In this document: positions 6,490 through 14,054 of the stretch, piece after piece
Layout of the letters: each line of letters opens with the position of its first letter
Position numbering within the stretch: position 1 is the first letter of the stretch
Source: an uncultured Bacilli bacterium
GTDB lineage: Bacteria > Bacillota_I > Bacilli_A > RF39 > UBA660
Reading direction: 5' to 3'
Length of the DNA: 30,763 nucleotides
NCBI GenBank assembly: GCA_934098735.1
Contig: CAKOOS010000014.1
Location: forward strand, 1 to 30,763
Program-made: the position numbers and the translations under genes
Notes under the pieces: generated by a model
Seen by the model: only the letters and a program-made list of their open reading frames with translations
Databases searched by the model: none
What the model was told of the DNA's origin: nothing

Positions 6490-9418
6490 ATTCTTCTAAT
6501 TTAGCACTGACAATCTTACTTACTCCAGATTCTTGCATTGTTATACCATATAAAGAATCAGCATATTCCATCATTCGCTTTTTATGTGTGATAACAATAA
6601 ATTGACTTCTTTGCTTTTCTTCACTTAAATATTTACCAAACATGTCAACATTTACTTCATCGAGTGCTGCTTCAGCTTCATCTAGTATAACAAAAGGTGA
6701 AGGTTTAACTTCTAGCATAGCAAATAATAAACATATAGCTGTTAAAGCTTTTTCTCCTCCAGATAAAGATACTGGTGAATTTATTTTCTTTCCTGGTGGT
6801 ATTGCTATAATATCGATACCAGTATTAAGTAGATCATCTGGATCACTTAATTCTAATTCTCCTTTTCCGCCTTTAAACATCATTTTAAATATTTTACTAA
6901 ATTCTTTTTTTATACTTTGAAAAGATGTAGCAAATTTTTGAGTCATAATGTCATCCATTTCTTTAATGATGCCTTTTAACTCTAATGATGCACTTTCTAA
7001 ATCAAACTTTTGACTTGTTAGAAAATCATATCTTTTAGAAATTCTCTGATATTCATCAATAGATCCAATATTTACGTTTCCTAAGCTATGTAACTCTTTT
7101 TTTAAAGTACTTACTCGATCTCTAGCTATATCAGCATCCATCTCAAGACTATAACTTGATGTTGCTGCTTCATAAGTTAGATTGTATTCATTGCTTAAAT
7201 CTGTGAGCAAATTATCTAATTTAACTTCTAATTTACCCACTGTAATTTCTTTATTTTTTAATTCATTATTTAACTGATTATAATTACTATTACTATCCCG
7301 AAGTTTTTTATCTAATTCATTTACTTCATCTGTTAAATCATTTTTATTTTTTATTAATTGCTTAATATCTTTTTCAATTATTTCTTTATTTTTACTTAAT
7401 GAATTAATTTGTTCCATGATTTCTACTAGATGTTCATCTAATTTATTTGATTTTAAATCATTCATTCCTTCTAGTTCACTTAAAACATTTTTATGTTCTT
7501 CCACCAATCTACTTAAACTAGTCTTTTTATTAAATAACTCATCGTTTAATAATATTATATATTTATTTAAAACATTTTCTCGTTCTTCTAATTCTTCTAG
7601 TTCTTGAGTATAGTTTTGAACTTCATCTGTTAAATCTTTGATATTAATACTTAATTTTTGTTCATCACTTTTTAATTTATTTAATTCATTTTTTTCATTA
7701 AGCATGCTATTTTTTTTGCTCGTACCACCAGTAATAGATCCTCCGATATGAAGAATTTCACCATCTAATGATACAACTTTATATTTATAATTAATTAGTT
7801 TTCCAATTACATTTAGGGTATTTTCATTATCTACAACAATTACTTGTCCTAATTGATTTTCAATGATATTTTTATATTTTTGATCATAATCTATTAAATC
7901 ACTTAAAATACCAATATACCCACTAATATTTTTAATATCATTTATTACTTCACTACTTACATATCTACTTTTTATAACATTTAATGGAAAAAATGTGGCT
8001 CTACCTAAACGCCTTTCCTTTAAAAACTCAATAGCTTTCAAAGCAGAAAATTCATCATCTACAACTAAAAAATTACTACTTGAACCTAAAGCTATGTCAG
8101 TTGCAGTTATATATTTATCAGGAATATTTATAAGTTTTCCAATAGTATTATGAATTCCATAAAGTCTAGGATTATTTAAAATATTTCTTACCGAAACCGG
8201 AGCATTTTCAGCACTTAAAATATTATTTTCTAAAATTTCAATCTTATTTTGTAAAATAAATAAAGCTTTATTACTCTCTAGTAAAGTGCTAGAACTTGTA
8301 CTTTTTTTCACTTTTAATACTAATGTTTTATTTTTTACTTCTTCTATTTTAGTTCTTTCAGAATTAATACTATTTTCAATATCTTGAACGTCTTTTTCAG
8401 AAACTTCTATATTTTTATTTAATTGTAGTTCTGTTTCTTTTAGCTTCAAAAGGCTTTCATCAACAGTTTTACTATTTACTTCATACTTTTGTCTTTCTAA
8501 AGTTAATTTTTTCTCACTATTTAAATTTCCAATATCTTCGGTTATTCTTAATAAATCTTCTCTTTTACTACTTATTTTATCTTCTAATTCAATTATATTT
8601 AATTTTAATTTTTCTAACTTTGTATCTGCTGTTGAATCTTTTAAAGTTAAAAGTTTTTCTTTTAAATTACCTATTTCATTAGAAAGTTTACTATATTCTA
8701 GATTTAAATCTGTTATATCCTTAGCAGTTAAAGCTATATCAATACTTTCTAATTCATTTTTTATATCCAAATATTTTTGAGCAACAATGCTTTGTTCTTT
8801 TAAAGGTTCAACCGTTTTTGCAAGTTCATCTATTACTAATTTAATTCTCATTAAATTTTCTTCAGTTTTTTCTAACTTTTTTAAACTTTCTTCTTTTCGA
8901 CGTTTGTATTTTAAAACTCCAGCTGCACTTTCAAATATAATTCTTCGATCACTTGGCTTAGAGTTAACTATATCAGTAACATTTCCTTGGCTAATGATAT
9001 TAAAAGCATTCATCCCCGCTCCAGAATCTATAAAAAGGTCTGTAATATCTTTAAGTCTTACTCTCGAATTATTAATATAATATTCATTTTCTCCACTTTG
9101 ATATACAATTCTCTTAATTTCTATTTCTTTGAAATCACTGTGTAAATAATGATCTTTATTATCAAAAACTAAGGCAACCATCGCTCTTTTTTGAGCTTCC
9201 CTTGATTCACTTCCACTAAAAATACAATCAGTCATATTATTTTGGCCACGAAGTGATTTAACTGATTGTTCTCCTAAAACCCATCTTACCGCATCTACTA
9301 TATTACTTTTTCCAGATCCATTTGGGCCTACAATGCCTGTGATTCCCTCATTTATTTCTAAATCTAATTTATCAGCAAATGATTTAAACCCTTGAGCTCT
9401 AATACTTTTTAAATACAT
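6488..9418 (-). CDS. smc: Chromosome segregation protein SMC (short form)
   Basis: 976-residue condensin ATPase that organises and segregates the chromosome with ScpA/ScpB. N-terminal head with Walker A GPNGSGKSN (31-39); coiled coil rich in Glu/Lys/Leu; hinge at about 418-565 with its Gly-rich end (HIGGSITGGTSKKNS); second coiled coil; C-terminal head with ABC signature LSGGEKALTA (885-894) and Walker B FVILDE (909-914). Bacillus-type SMC is near 1186 residues; here both coiled-coil arms are about 100 residues shorter while heads and hinge are intact. The ATG overlaps the rnc stop by one base (TAATG), so translation is probably coupled. rnc-smc adjacency is a Firmicute hallmark. Confidence 0.97.
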   Translation of the reverse strand: MYLKSIRAQGFKSFADKLDLEINEGITGIVGPNGSGKSNIVDAVRWVLGEQSVKSLRGQNNMTDCIFSGSESREAQKRAMVALVFDNKDHYLHSDFKEIEIKRIVYQSGENEYYINNSRVRLKDITDLFIDSGAGMNAFNIISQGNVTDIVNSKPSDRRIIFESAAGVLKYKRRKEESLKKLEKTEENLMRIKLVIDELAKTVEPLKEQSIVAQKYLDIKNELESIDIALTAKDITDLNLEYSKLSNEIGNLKEKLLTLKDSTADTKLEKLKLNIIELEDKISSKREDLLRITEDIGNLNSEKKLTLERQKYEVNSKTVDESLLKLKETELQLNKNIEVSEKDVQDIENSINSERTKIEEVKNKTLVLKVKKSTSSSTLLESNKALFILQNKIEILENNILSAENAPVSVRNILNNPRLYGIHNTIGKLINIPDKYITATDIALGSSSNFLVVDDEFSALKAIEFLKERRLGRATFFPLNVIKSRYVSSEVINDIKNISGYIGILSDLIDYDQKYKNIIENQLGQVIVVDNENTLNVIGKLINYKYKVVSLDGEILHIGGSITGGTSKKNSMLNEKNELNKLKSDEQKLSINIKDLTDEVQNYTQELEELEERENVLNKYIILLNDELFNKKTSLSRLVEEHKNVLSELEGMNDLKSNKLDEHLVEIMEQINSLSKNKEIIEKDIKQLIKNKNDLTDEVNELDKKLRDSNSNYNQLNNELKNKEITVGKLEVKLDNLLTDLSNEYNLTYEAATSSYSLEMDADIARDRVSTLKKELHSLGNVNIGSIDEYQRISKRYDFLTSQKFDLESASLELKGIIKEMDDIMTQKFATSFQSIKKEFSKIFKMMFKGGKGELELSDPDDLLNTGIDIIAIPPGKKINSPVSLSGGEKALTAICLLFAMLEVKPSPFVILDEAEAALDEVNVDMFGKYLSEEKQRSQFIVITHKKRMMEYADSLYGITMQESGVSKIVSAKLEE

Positions 9419-10068
9419 TATTTCACCGCACTTTTGTTTAAAGCATCTAAAGCCGCCATTTGTTCAGCTTCTTTTTTACTTTTTCCAATTCCCTTTCCAT
9501 AAATAATATCATCAATTTTTACAATAACTTCAAAAGTTTTATTGTGGGCTTCACCATATTCCTTAGTTATAAAATATTCTAAAGATTTTTTATCAGTTTG
9601 AACTAGTTCTTGAAGCCTTGTCTTATAGTCAGCATTAAAATCTGCTTCTTTTTTTATATAAGGAATTATTATTTCATCTAAATATTTTTTTACAGTATTA
9701 AATCCTTGATCTAAGTATATTGCTGCCGCAACAGATTCAAATACATCAGCAATAATGGTATCATTTAAATCATGCATTTGACCATGTCCTAAGCGAATAT
9801 GCTTATCTATACCTAGTTTTTTGGCATAGGTTGCTAAGGCTTTTTCACAAACGTAATTGGCTCTTAGTTTAGTCATCATACCTTCTTTATAATCTGTGTA
9901 TAGATAAAAATACTCACTTGTAACAGCTTCTAAAATAGCATCTCCTAAAAATTCTAGTCGTTCATAATTTTGACAATCATGCTCATTAGAATAACTACTG
10001 TGTGTTAAGGCTGTTGTTATTAAATCCATATTCTTTATGCTAATTCCCATTTTATCTAAAAAATCCAT
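9418..10068 (-). CDS. rnc: Ribonuclease III
   Basis: 216-residue endonuclease that cuts double-stranded RNA, including rRNA precursors. The RNase III domain carries the signature ERLEFLGDAIL (36-46) with metal-binding Glu/Asp there and again at D108 and E111 (ADVFESVAAAI). A double-stranded RNA-binding domain fills about 145-216 (DYKTRLQELVQ through the GKSKKEAEQMAA helix). The start at 10068 follows AAGGA at an 8-nt spacing and lies downstream of a good promoter; the longer frame starting at 10122 would begin upstream of the -10 box. It is the first gene of an operon with smc and divergent from yidD. Confidence 0.97.
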   Translation of the reverse strand: MDFLDKMGISIKNMDLITTALTHSSYSNEHDCQNYERLEFLGDAILEAVTSEYFYLYTDYKEGMMTKLRANYVCEKALATYAKKLGIDKHIRLGHGQMHDLNDTIIADVFESVAAAIYLDQGFNTVKKYLDEIIIPYIKKEADFNADYKTRLQELVQTDKKSLEYFITKEYGEAHNKTFEVIVKIDDIIYGKGIGKSKKEAEQMAALDALNKSAVK

Positions 10069-10090
10069 AATATCAATCCTTTTCTTAAGT

Positions 10091-10119
10091 ATTATACCAA
10101 ATTTTTTAACATTTGAAAA
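10091..10119 (-). promoter_or_regulatory. rnc-smc promoter
   Basis: Perfect TATAAT at 10091-10096, 17-bp spacer, -35 TTTTCA (4/6) at 10114-10119. It is 22 nt upstream of the rnc start codon. Confidence 0.7.
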
Positions 10120-10122
10120 CAA

Positions 10123-10151
10123 TTTACAAAACTAGAAAAATATAGTAAAAT
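10123..10151 (+). promoter_or_regulatory. yidD promoter, abutting the start codon
   Basis: TTTACA (10123-10128), 17-bp spacer, TAAAAT (10146-10151). The yidD ATG begins at 10156, only 4 nt after the -10 box, so the transcript should begin at or next to the start codon. It is divergent from, and nearly abuts, the rnc promoter. Confidence 0.7.
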
Positions 10152-10155
10152 TTTT

Positions 10156-10395
10156 ATGGTGATAAATATAAAAAATGTTTTAATTTATATTATAAGAGCA
10201 TACCAAATAACTCCGCTTCATACGCATAGTATGTGTAGATTTATTCCAACGTGCAGTGAATATGCTTGTGAAGCTATAGACAAATACGGTTGTCTTAAAG
10301 GACTGAATTTAAGTATAAAAAGAATACTTAGATGCCATCCTCATGGAGGTTTTGGTTATGATGAGCTGAAGAAAGAAGGAAAAGATGAAATTTAA
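10156..10395 (+). CDS. yidD: YidD membrane protein insertion efficiency factor
   Basis: 79-residue protein that assists YidC-dependent membrane insertion at the inner face of the membrane. The family core is clear: an N-terminal amphipathic helix (IRAYQI), then CRFIPTCSEYACEAIDKYG, KGLNLSIKRILRCHP and a Gly-rich GGFGYDEL end, with all three conserved Cys (in CRF, PTC and RCH). Length is normal. The ATG (10156) and next codon GTG (10159) are both possible starts; neither has a ribosome-binding sequence, and the promoter position suggests a leaderless mRNA. The last 11 bases overlap the next gene. Confidence 0.93.
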   Translation: MVINIKNVLIYIIRAYQITPLHTHSMCRFIPTCSEYACEAIDKYGCLKGLNLSIKRILRCHPHGGFGYDELKKEGKDEI

Positions 10396-11248
10396 AAAAT
10401 TATTAGGGCTGGCTTTATGTTTACTGTTATTAAGTGGCTGTAGTTTAAATAAGGATAACTTAGAAAATGCACAAGTTTATACAACTATTTATCCAATAAA
10501 ATATTTAACAGAGTTTCTTTATAAAGATTATGCAACTATCGAAAGTATTTATCCAAGCGGAGCTGACGTTTTAGATTATGAACTTACTCATAAGCAAATT
10601 AAAAAGTACTCAAAAGCAGATTTATTTATTTATAATGGACTTAGTAATGAAAAAAATATTACCAAAAATTTAATAAACAAAAATAAAAATTTATTAATAA
10701 TTGATGTTTCAAATGGGCTTTCTTACACTTATGGTGTTAAAGAATTATGGATGAGTCCAAATAACTACTTAATGCTTGCTAAAAATATAAAAGATTATTT
10801 AAAAGAGTATTTAAAAAGCAAAATTATAATTCAGTATGTTGATGAAAAATATGAAGAATTATCAGAAATATTATCTTTAAAGGATGCCGATTTAAGATCA
10901 ATTGGCAAAGAAGCAAGTAGTAAAGGAAATAATACTTTGGTTGTAAGTGATAATACTTTCAAATTTTTAGAAAATTATGGTTTTAATATCGTTTCTTTAG
11001 ATGAAGAAACTTTGACAGAAAGTTCTTTAAATGCTATTCAAAGTAATTTTAAGAAAAAACAATATTCTACGATATTTGTTCTTGATAATAACTATACTGA
11101 TAATATTAATGATTTAATTAAAAAATATGGTGCGAAAACAATTGATGTTAAGTCTATGATTAATATTGATAGTAATAATACTGATGATTATCTAACAGTT
11201 ATGCAAGAATTTATCGATAATATTAGAAATGTATGCAATGTTGATTGA
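10385..11248 (+). CDS. TroA/ZnuA-fold lipoprotein lacking metal-ligand histidines
   Basis: 287 residues. Lipoprotein signal peptide with lipobox LLSGC, lipidated Cys at about 19, so it should sit outside the cell on the membrane. The mature part follows the metal-binding substrate-binding (TroA/ZnuA, PF01297-like) layout: VYTTIYPIKYLTEFL, then YPSGADVLDYEL, KYSKADLFIYNG, ELWMSPNNYLML and SDNTFKFLENYGF. At the three positions where family members carry ligand His I align Leu63, Glu120 and Asp189. No permease or ATPase gene is near. It therefore may bind another ligand or act without metal. It overlaps yidD by 11 nt (GAAGGAAAAG ribosome site), so the two are co-transcribed. Its TGA stop lies inside the -35 box of the next promoter. 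Fold assignment is fairly secure; function is open. Confidence 0.78.
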   Translation: MKFKKLLGLALCLLLLSGCSLNKDNLENAQVYTTIYPIKYLTEFLYKDYATIESIYPSGADVLDYELTHKQIKKYSKADLFIYNGLSNEKNITKNLINKNKNLLIIDVSNGLSYTYGVKELWMSPNNYLMLAKNIKDYLKEYLKSKIIIQYVDEKYEELSEILSLKDADLRSIGKEASSKGNNTLVVSDNTFKFLENYGFNIVSLDEETLTESSLNAIQSNFKKKQYSTIFVLDNNYTDNINDLIKKYGAKTIDVKSMINIDSNNTDDYLTVMQEFIDNIRNVCNVD

Positions 11249-11273
11249 CAATACGCTACTTTTATATTAAAAT
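11245..11273 (+). promoter_or_regulatory. tRNA-Ser promoter
   Basis: Consensus TTGACA (11245-11250), 17-bp spacer, TAAAAT (11268-11273). The expected start is about 9 nt before the mature tRNA 5' end. The -35 box contains the TGA stop of the upstream lipoprotein gene. A 7-bp inverted repeat (GCTACTT/AAGTAGC) spans the spacer and -10 region but has no T-run and is not a clear terminator. Confidence 0.85.
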
Positions 11274-11288
11274 ATAGAAGTAGCTTGT

Positions 11289-11381
11289 GGAGTAGTACTC
11301 AAGAGGCTGAAGAGGGATCCCTGCTAAGGATTTAGGTCGGCGAATGCTGGCGCGGAGGTTCAAATCCTCTCTACTCCGCCA
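11289..11381 (+). tRNA. tRNA-Ser (GCT anticodon)
   Basis: 93 nt including an encoded CCA. The acceptor stem GGAGTAG (11289-11295) pairs with CTACTCC (11371-11377). The anticodon loop contains GCT, a long variable arm typical of serine tRNAs is present, and the T-arm carries GGTTCAAATCC. Reads AGC/AGT codons. Confidence 0.95.
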
Positions 11382-11396
11382 TTTTTTATAATAAAT

Positions 11397-11419
11397 CTTC
11401 CTTATGGAAGTTTTTTTTT
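11397..11419 (+). terminator. Terminator after tRNA-Ser
   Basis: CTTCC-N4-GGAAG stem (11397-11401 with 11406-11410) followed by nine T. Confidence 0.8.
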
Positions 11420-11450
11420 GCCCTTTTTTTCTTTCTTAAGTTTAACACAC

Positions 11451-11480
11451 AAAAAATCCCGAATAACATTTCTATTCGAG
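11451..11480 (-). terminator. Second terminator of the tRNA-Ile/Glu transcript
   Basis: On the minus strand CTCGAATA (11473-11480) pairs with TATTCGGG (11458-11465) with one G-T pair, followed after one A by six T. It backs up the terminator at 11489-11511 and separates two convergent tRNA units. Confidence 0.6.
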
Positions 11481-11481
11481 A

Positions 11482-11511
11482 CAAATAAAAAATCTCTATA
11501 GCAGAGATTTT
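11482..11511 (-). terminator. First terminator of the tRNA-Ile/Glu transcript
   Basis: 9-bp perfect stem AAAATCTCT/AGAGATTTT (11489-11497 with 11503-11511), 5-nt loop, T-rich tail on the minus strand, starting 10 nt after the tRNA-Glu 3' end. Confidence 0.85.
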
Positions 11512-11521
11512 ATCTTCAAAC

Positions 11522-11598
11522 TGGTGACCCGTACGGGATTTGAACCCATGTATGCATGCGTGAAAGGCATGTGTGTTAAACCACTTCACCAACGGGCC
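11522..11598 (-). tRNA. tRNA-Glu (TTC anticodon)
   Basis: 77 nt with encoded CCA. Acceptor GGCCCGT (minus strand, from 11598) pairs with ACGGGTC near 11526-11532 with one G-T pair. The anticodon loop is CTTTCAC and the T-arm GGGTTCAAATCCC is canonical. It is 9 nt downstream of tRNA-Ile in the same transcript. Confidence 0.95.
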
Positions 11599-11607
11599 AT
11601 TATTAAA

Positions 11608-11684
<77 letters not shown>

Positions 11685-11704
11685 GTACTAACAAAACCTA
11701 TTTA

Positions 11705-11733
11705 ATTTTATAACATTTAAACGATTTTGGCAA
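11705..11733 (-). promoter_or_regulatory. Proximal promoter of tRNA-Ile/Glu
   Basis: TTGCCA (11728-11733), 17-bp spacer, TAAAAT (11705-11710) on the minus strand. The expected start is about 14 nt upstream of the tRNA-Ile 5' end. Confidence 0.75.
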
Positions 11734-11784
11734 TACCTTTTTTTATTTTTTTCACACAATTAACAATTTAACCGATGTAATAAG

Positions 11785-11813
11785 ATTATACTATAAAAAT
11801 TTAAAGTTGTAAA
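11785..11813 (-). promoter_or_regulatory. Distal minus-strand promoter upstream of the tRNA unit
   Basis: TTTACA (11808-11813), 17-bp spacer, perfect TATAAT (11785-11790). It lies between the terminator of the P1B-ATPase gene and the tRNAs. It would give a leader of about 95 nt before tRNA-Ile. No ORF or terminator was seen in that leader. Confidence 0.65.
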
Positions 11814-11815
11814 GT

Positions 11816-11848
11816 AAAAAAAGAAAAGAATTTTATTTGATTCTTTTC
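11816..11848 (-). terminator. Terminator starting within the P1B-ATPase gene
   Basis: 9-bp perfect stem GAAAAGAAT/ATTCTTTTC (11823-11831 with 11840-11848), 8-nt loop containing the stop codon, then seven T on the minus strand. The last codons of the ATPase encode one arm. Confidence 0.92.
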
Positions 11849-13656
11849 CACATTATTCTTAGGCTATTTAATATTGATATTAAAGTTACGCCAACATCTG
11901 CAAAGACTGCTAGCCAGATAGACGTTTTCCCCATTATAGCCAATAAAAGCATAACTATTTTAAATGTTATAGCAAATGTAATATTAGACATTATTATTAT
12001 CTTAGTCATTTTAGATATTTTTATAGCTTCCCCTATTTGATTTAAATCATCATCCATTAAAACTATATCACTTGCTTCAATCGCCGCATCACTTCCTAAT
12101 GCTCCCATTGCAAAACCAACATTAGCACTTTTAATAACTGGGGCATCATTTATACCATCGCCCACAAAAGCAACATAGTTATTTTTTTGATAATCTTTTA
12201 CTATTTTAACTTTATCTTGAGGTAATAATTCTCCATAAAAATCATCAAAGTTTAATTTTTGAGCAATATTTTCAACGTTTTTATAATTATCTCCTGACAA
12301 AAGCACAATATTAGTTATATTATTTTTTAAATCATTTAGGGATTTCTTAGCATTATTTTTGATTCTATCATTAATAACTAAATAACCAAGATACTCATTA
12401 TTTTTAGCAACATATAACACAGTCCCTATTTCATCAATATTTTCTGAATTTACTCCTTCTTCTTTTAAAAACTTAGATGTTCCTATAACTACTTTTTGAT
12501 TATCAATTTCGCATTTTATTCCTGAACCACTTATTTCTTTAAAATTCTTAACTTTATCTACTATTTCTTTTTTATAAGCACTTTTAATTGATTTAGCTAT
12601 TGGATGATTAGAATTATTTTCAACTGTCGCTACCAGTTTTAGTAACTCTTCTTTAGTAATGTTTTTACTAACTATTTTTGTTAGAGCAAATGTTCCTTCA
12701 GTAATTGTTCCGGTTTTATCAAAAATAACAGTATCTATTTTGTTTAATCTATCTAGTTCATCACTTCCCTTAATTAAAATTCTCTCTCTACTTGCTCTTC
12801 CTATTCCACAAAAGAATCCTAGAGGTATAGATATAACCAAAGCACATGGACAAGATATAACTAGTAATTCTAATCCACGATATAACCAAGTGTAAAAATC
12901 TCCAGTTATAATTGATGGAATTGTAACTACTAATAAGGAGATAATAATTACAACTGGCGTATAAACTTTAGAAAATCTAGTAATGAATTTTTCAGAATTT
13001 GATTTCTTTTCATCAGAATTTTCCATAATTTCAATAATTTTACTAGCCGTACTGGTTTTATAGGTACTTGTTGCTTTTACTTCAATAAGACTTTCTAAAT
13101 TTAAAGATCCACTTAGAACAGTATCATTTTTATTTACTCTCTTAGGTTTAGATTCTCCAGTTAAAGATGAAGTATCAAGATGACTTGTTCCTTTGATTAT
13201 TATTCCATCAAGCGGCACTTTTTCACCAGGTTTAACAATAAATACGTCATTTATTTTAGCAGTTGTTATATCGACTATCCCAACATTTTTAATATTAATA
13301 TTTTCACTACGCAAATCCATAAGTTCAATAATTGCCTTTTTAGAGTTATTTACAGCCATTTCTGATAGATATTCTCCTAAAGAGAATAAAAACATTACCG
13401 CTACGGCTTCTGTGTATTTTCCAATATAAAATGCTCCTAGTGTGGCAATTATCATAAGAATATTTTCATCAAAAAATTCTTTATCTTTAATGTTTTTTAT
13501 AGCATTAAAGTATACTTCACAAGAAACTATAATGTAACTTATAAACAATAATGTTTTAAAAATATTTGGGTTTTCTATAAAAAGATAAGCTATTAAAATA
13601 AGTATTAAACTTAAAATAAGTTTTACTAAATCTGCATTTATTATTTTATGTTTCAT
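11833..13656 (-). CDS. P1B-type heavy-metal (probably Zn/Cd) exporting ATPase
   Basis: 607-residue membrane pump that uses ATP to move a divalent metal out of the cytoplasm. Motifs in order: actuator TGES (166-169), transmembrane metal site SCPCALV (CPC at 269-271), phosphorylation site DKTGT (313-317), HP locus at 351-352, hinge GDGIND (499-504), and a last membrane helix with the Asp of ADVG near the end. CPC plus that Asp is the pattern of the Zn/Cd/Pb group (P1B-2: CadA/ZntA). There is no N-terminal HMA domain or Cys/His-rich metal-binding region, which many relatives have. It overlaps the arsR-like gene by 4 nt (ATGA), has an AAGGAAGGA ribosome site, and is surely co-transcribed and controlled by that repressor, whose ligand residues favour zinc. 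Confidence 0.93.
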   Translation of the reverse strand: MKHKIINADLVKLILSLILILIAYLFIENPNIFKTLLFISYIIVSCEVYFNAIKNIKDKEFFDENILMIIATLGAFYIGKYTEAVAVMFLFSLGEYLSEMAVNNSKKAIIELMDLRSENINIKNVGIVDITTAKINDVFIVKPGEKVPLDGIIIKGTSHLDTSSLTGESKPKRVNKNDTVLSGSLNLESLIEVKATSTYKTSTASKIIEIMENSDEKKSNSEKFITRFSKVYTPVVIIISLLVVTIPSIITGDFYTWLYRGLELLVISCPCALVISIPLGFFCGIGRASRERILIKGSDELDRLNKIDTVIFDKTGTITEGTFALTKIVSKNITKEELLKLVATVENNSNHPIAKSIKSAYKKEIVDKVKNFKEISGSGIKCEIDNQKVVIGTSKFLKEEGVNSENIDEIGTVLYVAKNNEYLGYLVINDRIKNNAKKSLNDLKNNITNIVLLSGDNYKNVENIAQKLNFDDFYGELLPQDKVKIVKDYQKNNYVAFVGDGINDAPVIKSANVGFAMGALGSDAAIEASDIVLMDDDLNQIGEAIKISKMTKIIIMSNITFAITFKIVMLLLAIMGKTSIWLAVFADVGVTLISILNSLRIMWKRIK

Positions 13657-13949
13657 AATTTTATTCCTTCCTTAGTGTGTTCTATCCCATACTTCATTAT
13701 TGTTTTTATATGATTATCAGCAATACTATAATAAATTGTTTGTCCTTCTTTACGTGTTTTAACAAGATTTGATGCTCTTAAATTTTTTAACTGATGAGAA
13801 ACAGCAGATTGACTGACATTTATTAATATACTTATATTATTTACATTTGTTTCTCCTTTTAATAATACTTCTAATATTCTTAATCTAGTAGAATCTGCAA
13901 ATACTTTAAAAAATTCACTTAGTTTAATAATCGTTTCTATTTTTTCCAT
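13653..13949 (-). CDS. ArsR/SmtB-family metal repressor with zinc-type alpha-5 site
   Basis: 98-residue winged-helix repressor. The helix-turn-helix is around 35-58 (INVSQSAVSHQLKNLR). It contains no Cys at all, so the CadC/ArsR thiol sites are excluded. The C-terminal helix carries D78, H80, H91 and E94, matching in spacing (+2, +11, +3) the alpha-5 zinc ligands of SmtB/CzrA proteins. It should release DNA when zinc is high and so induce the exporter encoded next. The start at 13949 follows AAAGGAG at a 5-nt spacing; an upstream in-frame Met at 13979 would place the operator in the coding region. Promoter and operator lie just upstream. Confidence 0.93.
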   Translation of the reverse strand: MEKIETIIKLSEFFKVFADSTRLRILEVLLKGETNVNNISILINVSQSAVSHQLKNLRASNLVKTRKEGQTIYYSIADNHIKTIMKYGIEHTKEGIKL

Positions 13950-13962
13950 AATAACTCCTTTG

Positions 13963-13980
13963 TATGAATGTATGTTCATA
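13963..13980. promoter_or_regulatory. Candidate ArsR/SmtB operator
   Basis: TATGAA-N6-TTCATA, a perfect 6-bp inverted repeat, covers the predicted transcription start and lies between the -10 box and ribosome site of the arsR-like gene. The TGAA/TTCA half-site matches what SmtB/CzrA-type repressors bind. Autoregulation is the expected mode. Confidence 0.75.
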
Positions 13981-13985
13981 TATTC

Positions 13986-13991
13986 ATTATA
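13986..13991 (-). promoter_or_regulatory. -10 box of the arsR-like/P1B-ATPase operon
   Basis: Perfect TATAAT on the minus strand, directly upstream of the inverted-repeat operator. The -35 region 17 bp away (TTTATT) is poor, so this promoter may be weak. Confidence 0.55.
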
Positions 13992-14023
13992 TTACAATTT
14001 TTAAAAAAAATAAACATTTTCAT

Positions 14024-14054
14024 AAAAAAAGAAAATTAATTAAATAATTTTCTT
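14024..14054 (-). terminator. Terminator of the decayed secreted-protein gene
   Basis: 10-bp perfect stem AAGAAAATTA/TAATTTTCTT (14029-14038 with 14045-14054) and a T-run on the minus strand. The pseudogene's stop codon is in the stem. It has stayed intact although the gene has not. Confidence 0.85.

Noticed and set aside
11253..11283. Terminator between the lipoprotein gene and tRNA-Ser
   Set aside because: GCTACTT/AAGTAGC can pair, but the loop is long, no T-run follows, and the sequence overlaps the tRNA promoter.
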